A stretch of 17,037 nucleotides of DNA from positions 1-17,037 of the forward strand of contig NZ_JALRNF010000066.1 of assembly GCF_030272895.1 (NCBI RefSeq). The letters are read 5' to 3'. The notes under the pieces are model-generated. The model worked only from the letters and a program-made list of their open reading frames with translations, did not search any database and had not been told where the DNA came from. The translations under genes and the position numbers were made by a program. Source of the stretch: Pseudomonas sp. BGr12 (lineage in GTDB: Bacteria > Pseudomonadota > Gammaproteobacteria > Pseudomonadales > Pseudomonadaceae). Shown here piece by piece: positions 15,003 through 17,037 of the stretch. Numbering within the stretch: the first letter of the stretch is position 1; each line of letters begins with the position of its first letter.

Positions 15003-16016
15003 ATGCTTATCAAGCTGTCCAAAGCCTCCGATTGCCACGAATCGGACGTCACCCCCGAATCCCTGTACCTCTCGCGTCGAGCGCTGCTCGGTGGCTCTGC
15101 GGCTGCGCTTGCGGTCTCGGCCTTGCCGGGCTGGGCCGGTGCAGCCGACATGTCGCGCTATGCGGATGTCGAGGCGGGCGCCAATCCGGCCTGGTTCACC
15201 GACAAGCTCGCGGCCACCCGCTGGCAGGCCGTGACGGCGCCGGGGGAGGCGATCACGCCGTTCAAGGACGCCACCCACTACAACAACTTCTATGAGTTCG
15301 GTGCCGACAAGGGTGATCCGGCGGCGAATGCCGGCAGCCTGAAGACCGCGCCCTGGACGCTGGTGGTCGACGGCGAGGTGGGCAAGCCCGGCCGCTACGC
15401 GCTGGAGGACTTCGTCAAACCCTACCAGCTCGAGGAGCGCATCTACCGGTTGCGCTGTGTCGAAGCCTGGTCGATGGTCATTCCCTGGCTCGGATTTCCC
15501 CTGGCGGCTGTCCTCAAGCAGGTGGAGCCGACGTCGAAGGCCCGCTACATTCGCTTCGAAACCCTGCAGGATCCCAAGAGCATGCCTGGGCAGCGCTCCA
15601 GTTTTGCCTTGATCGACTGGCCCTATGTAGAAGGCTTGCGCCTGGACGAGGCAATGAACCCGCTGGCGATTCTGGCGGTGGGGATGTACGGGCGGGAGCT
15701 GCCCAACCAGAACGGTGCGCCATTGCGGCTGGTGGTGCCGTGGAAGTACGGTTTCAAGAGCATCAAGTCGATCGTGCGCATCAGCCTGGTGGCCGAGCAG
15801 CCGCACACCACCTGGCAGTCCATCGCGCCGGAAGAGTATGGCTTCTATGCCAACGTCAATCCCGAGGTCGATCACCCGCGCTGGACCCAGGCGCGTGAGC
15901 GGCGCTTGCCCAGCGGGCTGTTCAGCCCCAACGTGCGGCCGACCCAGATGTTCAACGGCTACGCCGAAGAAGTGGCGGGGTTATACAGCGGCCTTGATCT
16001 GCGGAAGAATTATTGA
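15003..16016 (+). CDS. msrP: Protein-methionine-sulfoxide reductase, catalytic subunit MsrP (YedY)
   Basis: This periplasmic molybdenum-cofactor enzyme repairs oxidised methionines in envelope proteins, taking electrons from MsrQ. The 337-residue precursor has a twin-arginine signal (S24 R25 R26 ALLGG then a hydrophobic stretch) with probable cleavage after AGA (45-47), as expected for a cofactor-loaded protein exported by Tat. The molybdenum-ligating cysteine is C152 in [10 protein letters not shown]. Further conserved segments are [26 protein letters not shown] (read in pieces at about 196-221) and [12 protein letters not shown]. The length is standard. The start is ATG at 15003 with GGAG five bases upstream. 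That site lies in the 3' arm of an inverted repeat. The stop overlaps the msrQ start (TGATG). Confidence 0.95.
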   Translation: MLIKLSKASDCHESDVTPESLYLSRRALLGGSAAALAVSALPGWAGAADMSRYADVEAGANPAWFTDKLAATRWQAVTAPGEAITPFKDATHYNNFYEFGADKGDPAANAGSLKTAPWTLVVDGEVGKPGRYALEDFVKPYQLEERIYRLRCVEAWSMVIPWLGFPLAAVLKQVEPTSKARYIRFETLQDPKSMPGQRSSFALIDWPYVEGLRLDEAMNPLAILAVGMYGRELPNQNGAPLRLVVPWKYGFKSIKSIVRISLVAEQPHTTWQSIAPEEYGFYANVNPEVDHPRWTQARERRLPSGLFSPNVRPTQMFNGYAEEVAGLYSGLDLRKNY

Positions 16017-16636
16017 TGCGCTATCCACTGTTTCGTCTCGGCATCTTTATCCTGGCCAGCATCTGGCCCTTGTGGTGGCTGTATGAAGCGGCCATGAATG
16101 CACTGGGTCCGGATCCGGGCAAGATCCTGGTCGATCGCCTGGGGTTGGGTGGGCTGATCTTCCTGCTCATCACCTTGAGCATGACGCCGCTGCAGCGCCT
16201 GACCGGCTGGGCAGGGTGGGTCGTCTCGCGTCGGCAGCTGGGGTTGTGGTGCTTTGCTTATATAGTGATGCACATGACGGCCTACATGGTCTTCGTCCTC
16301 GGCCTGGATTGGGGGCAGTTGGGCGTGGAGTTGAGCAAGCGGCCCTACATCATCGTCGGCGCCCTGGGGCTGACCGGTTTGCTGGCGCTGGCGGTGACGT
16401 CCAACCGATATAGCCAGCGTCGCTTGGGGGCACGCTGGAAGAAACTGCACAAGTTGGTCTATGCGATTCTCGCCCTGGGCTTGCTGCACTTTCTCTGGGT
16501 GGTGCGGGCAGACCTCAAGGAATGGTCGATTTATGCGGTTATTGGCGTGTTGCTCCTGGCCTTGCGAATTCCACTGCTGGCACAGCGGATTCCGCGGTTA
16601 TCCAGTCGAAAAACCGTGTCTGCATCAAAAGCCTGA
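16016..16636 (+). CDS. msrQ: Protein-methionine-sulfoxide reductase, haem-binding subunit MsrQ (YedZ)
   Basis: This inner-membrane b-type haem protein of the ferric reductase-like transmembrane family passes electrons from the respiratory chain or flavin reductases to MsrP. The 206-residue product has about six hydrophobic helices (roughly 8-24, 44-57, 76-96, 111-127, 145-163 and 171-186). Histidines H86, H145 and H158 lie in or beside helices and are the likely haem ligands. The ATG at 16016 is chosen because it overlaps the msrP stop codon by one base and GGAAG precedes it. A TTG one codon earlier is in the same frame but unlikely. The first rRNA promoter begins eight bases after its stop, with no terminator between. 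Confidence 0.93.
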   Translation: MRYPLFRLGIFILASIWPLWWLYEAAMNALGPDPGKILVDRLGLGGLIFLLITLSMTPLQRLTGWAGWVVSRRQLGLWCFAYIVMHMTAYMVFVLGLDWGQLGVELSKRPYIIVGALGLTGLLALAVTSNRYSQRRLGARWKKLHKLVYAILALGLLHFLWVVRADLKEWSIYAVIGVLLLALRIPLLAQRIPRLSSRKTVSASKA

Positions 16637-16644
16637 ATAAGTGC

Positions 16645-16672
16645 TTGACGCTCGATTTAATCTCTCTATAAT
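16645..16672 (+). promoter_or_regulatory. rRNA operon promoter P1
   Basis: TTGACG (16645-16650) and a perfect TATAAT (16667-16672) are separated by 16 bases. The discriminator TCGCCCC is GC-rich, the form linked to ppGpp/DksA sensitivity. The start is near 16679. The early transcript can pair CTTCCGG (16681-16687) with CCGGAAG (16744-16750). Confidence 0.8.
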
Positions 16673-16787
16673 TCGCCCCACTTCCGGCGCAGTCGAAACG
16701 GAAAACTCATTGAGAATCAACGAGTTGAATGTTTCAGGTAGTACCGGAAGGGCTTCGATCGCAAGATCGGCGGCGGTGAAAAGGTGG

Positions 16788-16815
16788 TTGACAGCGACTT
16801 TAAACGCTGTAGAAT
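16788..16815 (+). promoter_or_regulatory. rRNA operon promoter P2
   Basis: A perfect TTGACA (16788-16793) and TAGAAT (16810-16815) are separated by 16 bases and followed by the discriminator TCGCCTCCC. The spacer length is the same as in P1 and P3. Confidence 0.82.
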
Positions 16816-16879
16816 TCGCCTCCCGCTGACGAGAGATCGCAGCGAGTCAAGCGGTTGAATTTGAACGGCTTTCTAGTAA

Positions 16880-16926
16880 AAGAATTCAAAATTAACGCTT
16901 GACAGAGAATGAGGAAAGCGTAGAAT
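16880..16926 (+). promoter_or_regulatory. rRNA operon promoter P3 with UP-like AT-rich element
   Basis: A perfect TTGACA (16899-16904) and TAGAAT (16921-16926) are separated by 16 bases, with discriminator GCGCGCCTC. The AT-rich stretch directly upstream (16880-16895, AAAGAATTCAAAATTA) sits where an UP element binds the RNA polymerase alpha subunits. This is the promoter closest to the 16S gene. Confidence 0.83.
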
Positions 16927-16939
16927 GCGCGCCTCGGCT

Positions 16940-17037
16940 GAAGCGAAACGCTTCGCCAACCGCTCTTTAACAATCGAATCAAGCAATTCGTGTGGGTGCT
17001 TGTGAAATCAGACTGATAGTCACAAAGATTATCAGCA
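16940..17037 (+). promoter_or_regulatory. rRNA antitermination leader (boxB, boxA, boxC-like); 16S gene lies beyond the edge
   Basis: A boxB-type hairpin (16940-16945 pairs with 16949-16954, AAA loop) is followed by boxA CGCTCTTTAACA (16961-16972), a near-exact match to the E. coli rrn boxA that recruits NusB and S10. GTGTGGGTGCTTGTG (around 16990-17004) resembles boxC. This order is diagnostic of the leader just before a 16S rRNA gene. The mature 16S start (AGAGTTTGAT type) is not reached within the window. Confidence 0.9.

Noticed and set aside
16641..16982. Short open frames in the region after msrQ (16641-16829 plus, 16800-16982 minus)
   Set aside because: They run through the rRNA promoters and leader, which explain the sequence better.

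Overview
This window is chromosomal DNA from a fluorescent-type Pseudomonas, most likely of the P. putida group. The evidence is high GC content, REP sequences of the P. putida kind (GCGGGGCAAGCCCGCTCCTAC type), a PrrF iron-responsive small RNA, and the gene order dksA-gluQ, mrcB-lpoP-yqcC, ilvB-ilvH-ilvC-pssA, msrP-msrQ, rRNA operon, which is the core Pseudomonas order as I remember it. I see no insertion sequence, prophage, CRISPR array or integrated accessory island. It is a conserved housekeeping region, and I did not find a convincing new multi-gene system. The more interesting signals are regulatory.

Layout, left to right. A REP inverted pair (1-62) lies beyond the 3' end of gluQ. gluQ and dksA are on the minus strand with a terminator-like hairpin between them. 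A class I/II aminotransferase and sfsA are on the plus strand with overlapping stop and start codons, and sfsA converges on a minus-strand gene for a small Rieske protein. Next, on the minus strand, comes a Fur-controlled PrrF small RNA with a recognisable core, promoter, Fur box and terminator. Upstream of it, on the same strand, are a stand-alone TfoX C-terminal-domain gene, a pentapeptide-repeat gene preceded by a 28-bp near-perfect palindrome, and a phosphotransferase/P-loop ATPase fusion gene. That fusion gene is divergent from mrcB (PBP1b). mrcB is followed by a TPR lipoprotein (the PBP1b activator LpoP) and a YqcC-family gene, and this unit ends at a clear terminator.

After a 421-base gap containing the ilvB leader, ilvB-ilvH-ilvC encode acetohydroxyacid synthase (large and small subunits) and ketol-acid reductoisomerase, the first two steps of branched-chain amino acid synthesis. 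They end at a strong terminator. pssA (phosphatidylserine synthase) follows from its own extended -10 promoter, then msrP-msrQ, the periplasmic methionine sulfoxide reductase and its haem membrane partner. The last 401 bases hold three tandem sigma70 promoters and a boxB/boxA/boxC-type antitermination leader for an rRNA operon. Its 16S gene begins just past the right edge.

Themes: cell-envelope synthesis and repair (PBP1b/LpoP, PssA, MsrPQ), branched-chain amino acids, stringent control (DksA, and rRNA promoters with GC-rich discriminators of the kind DksA/ppGpp act on) and iron sparing (PrrF).
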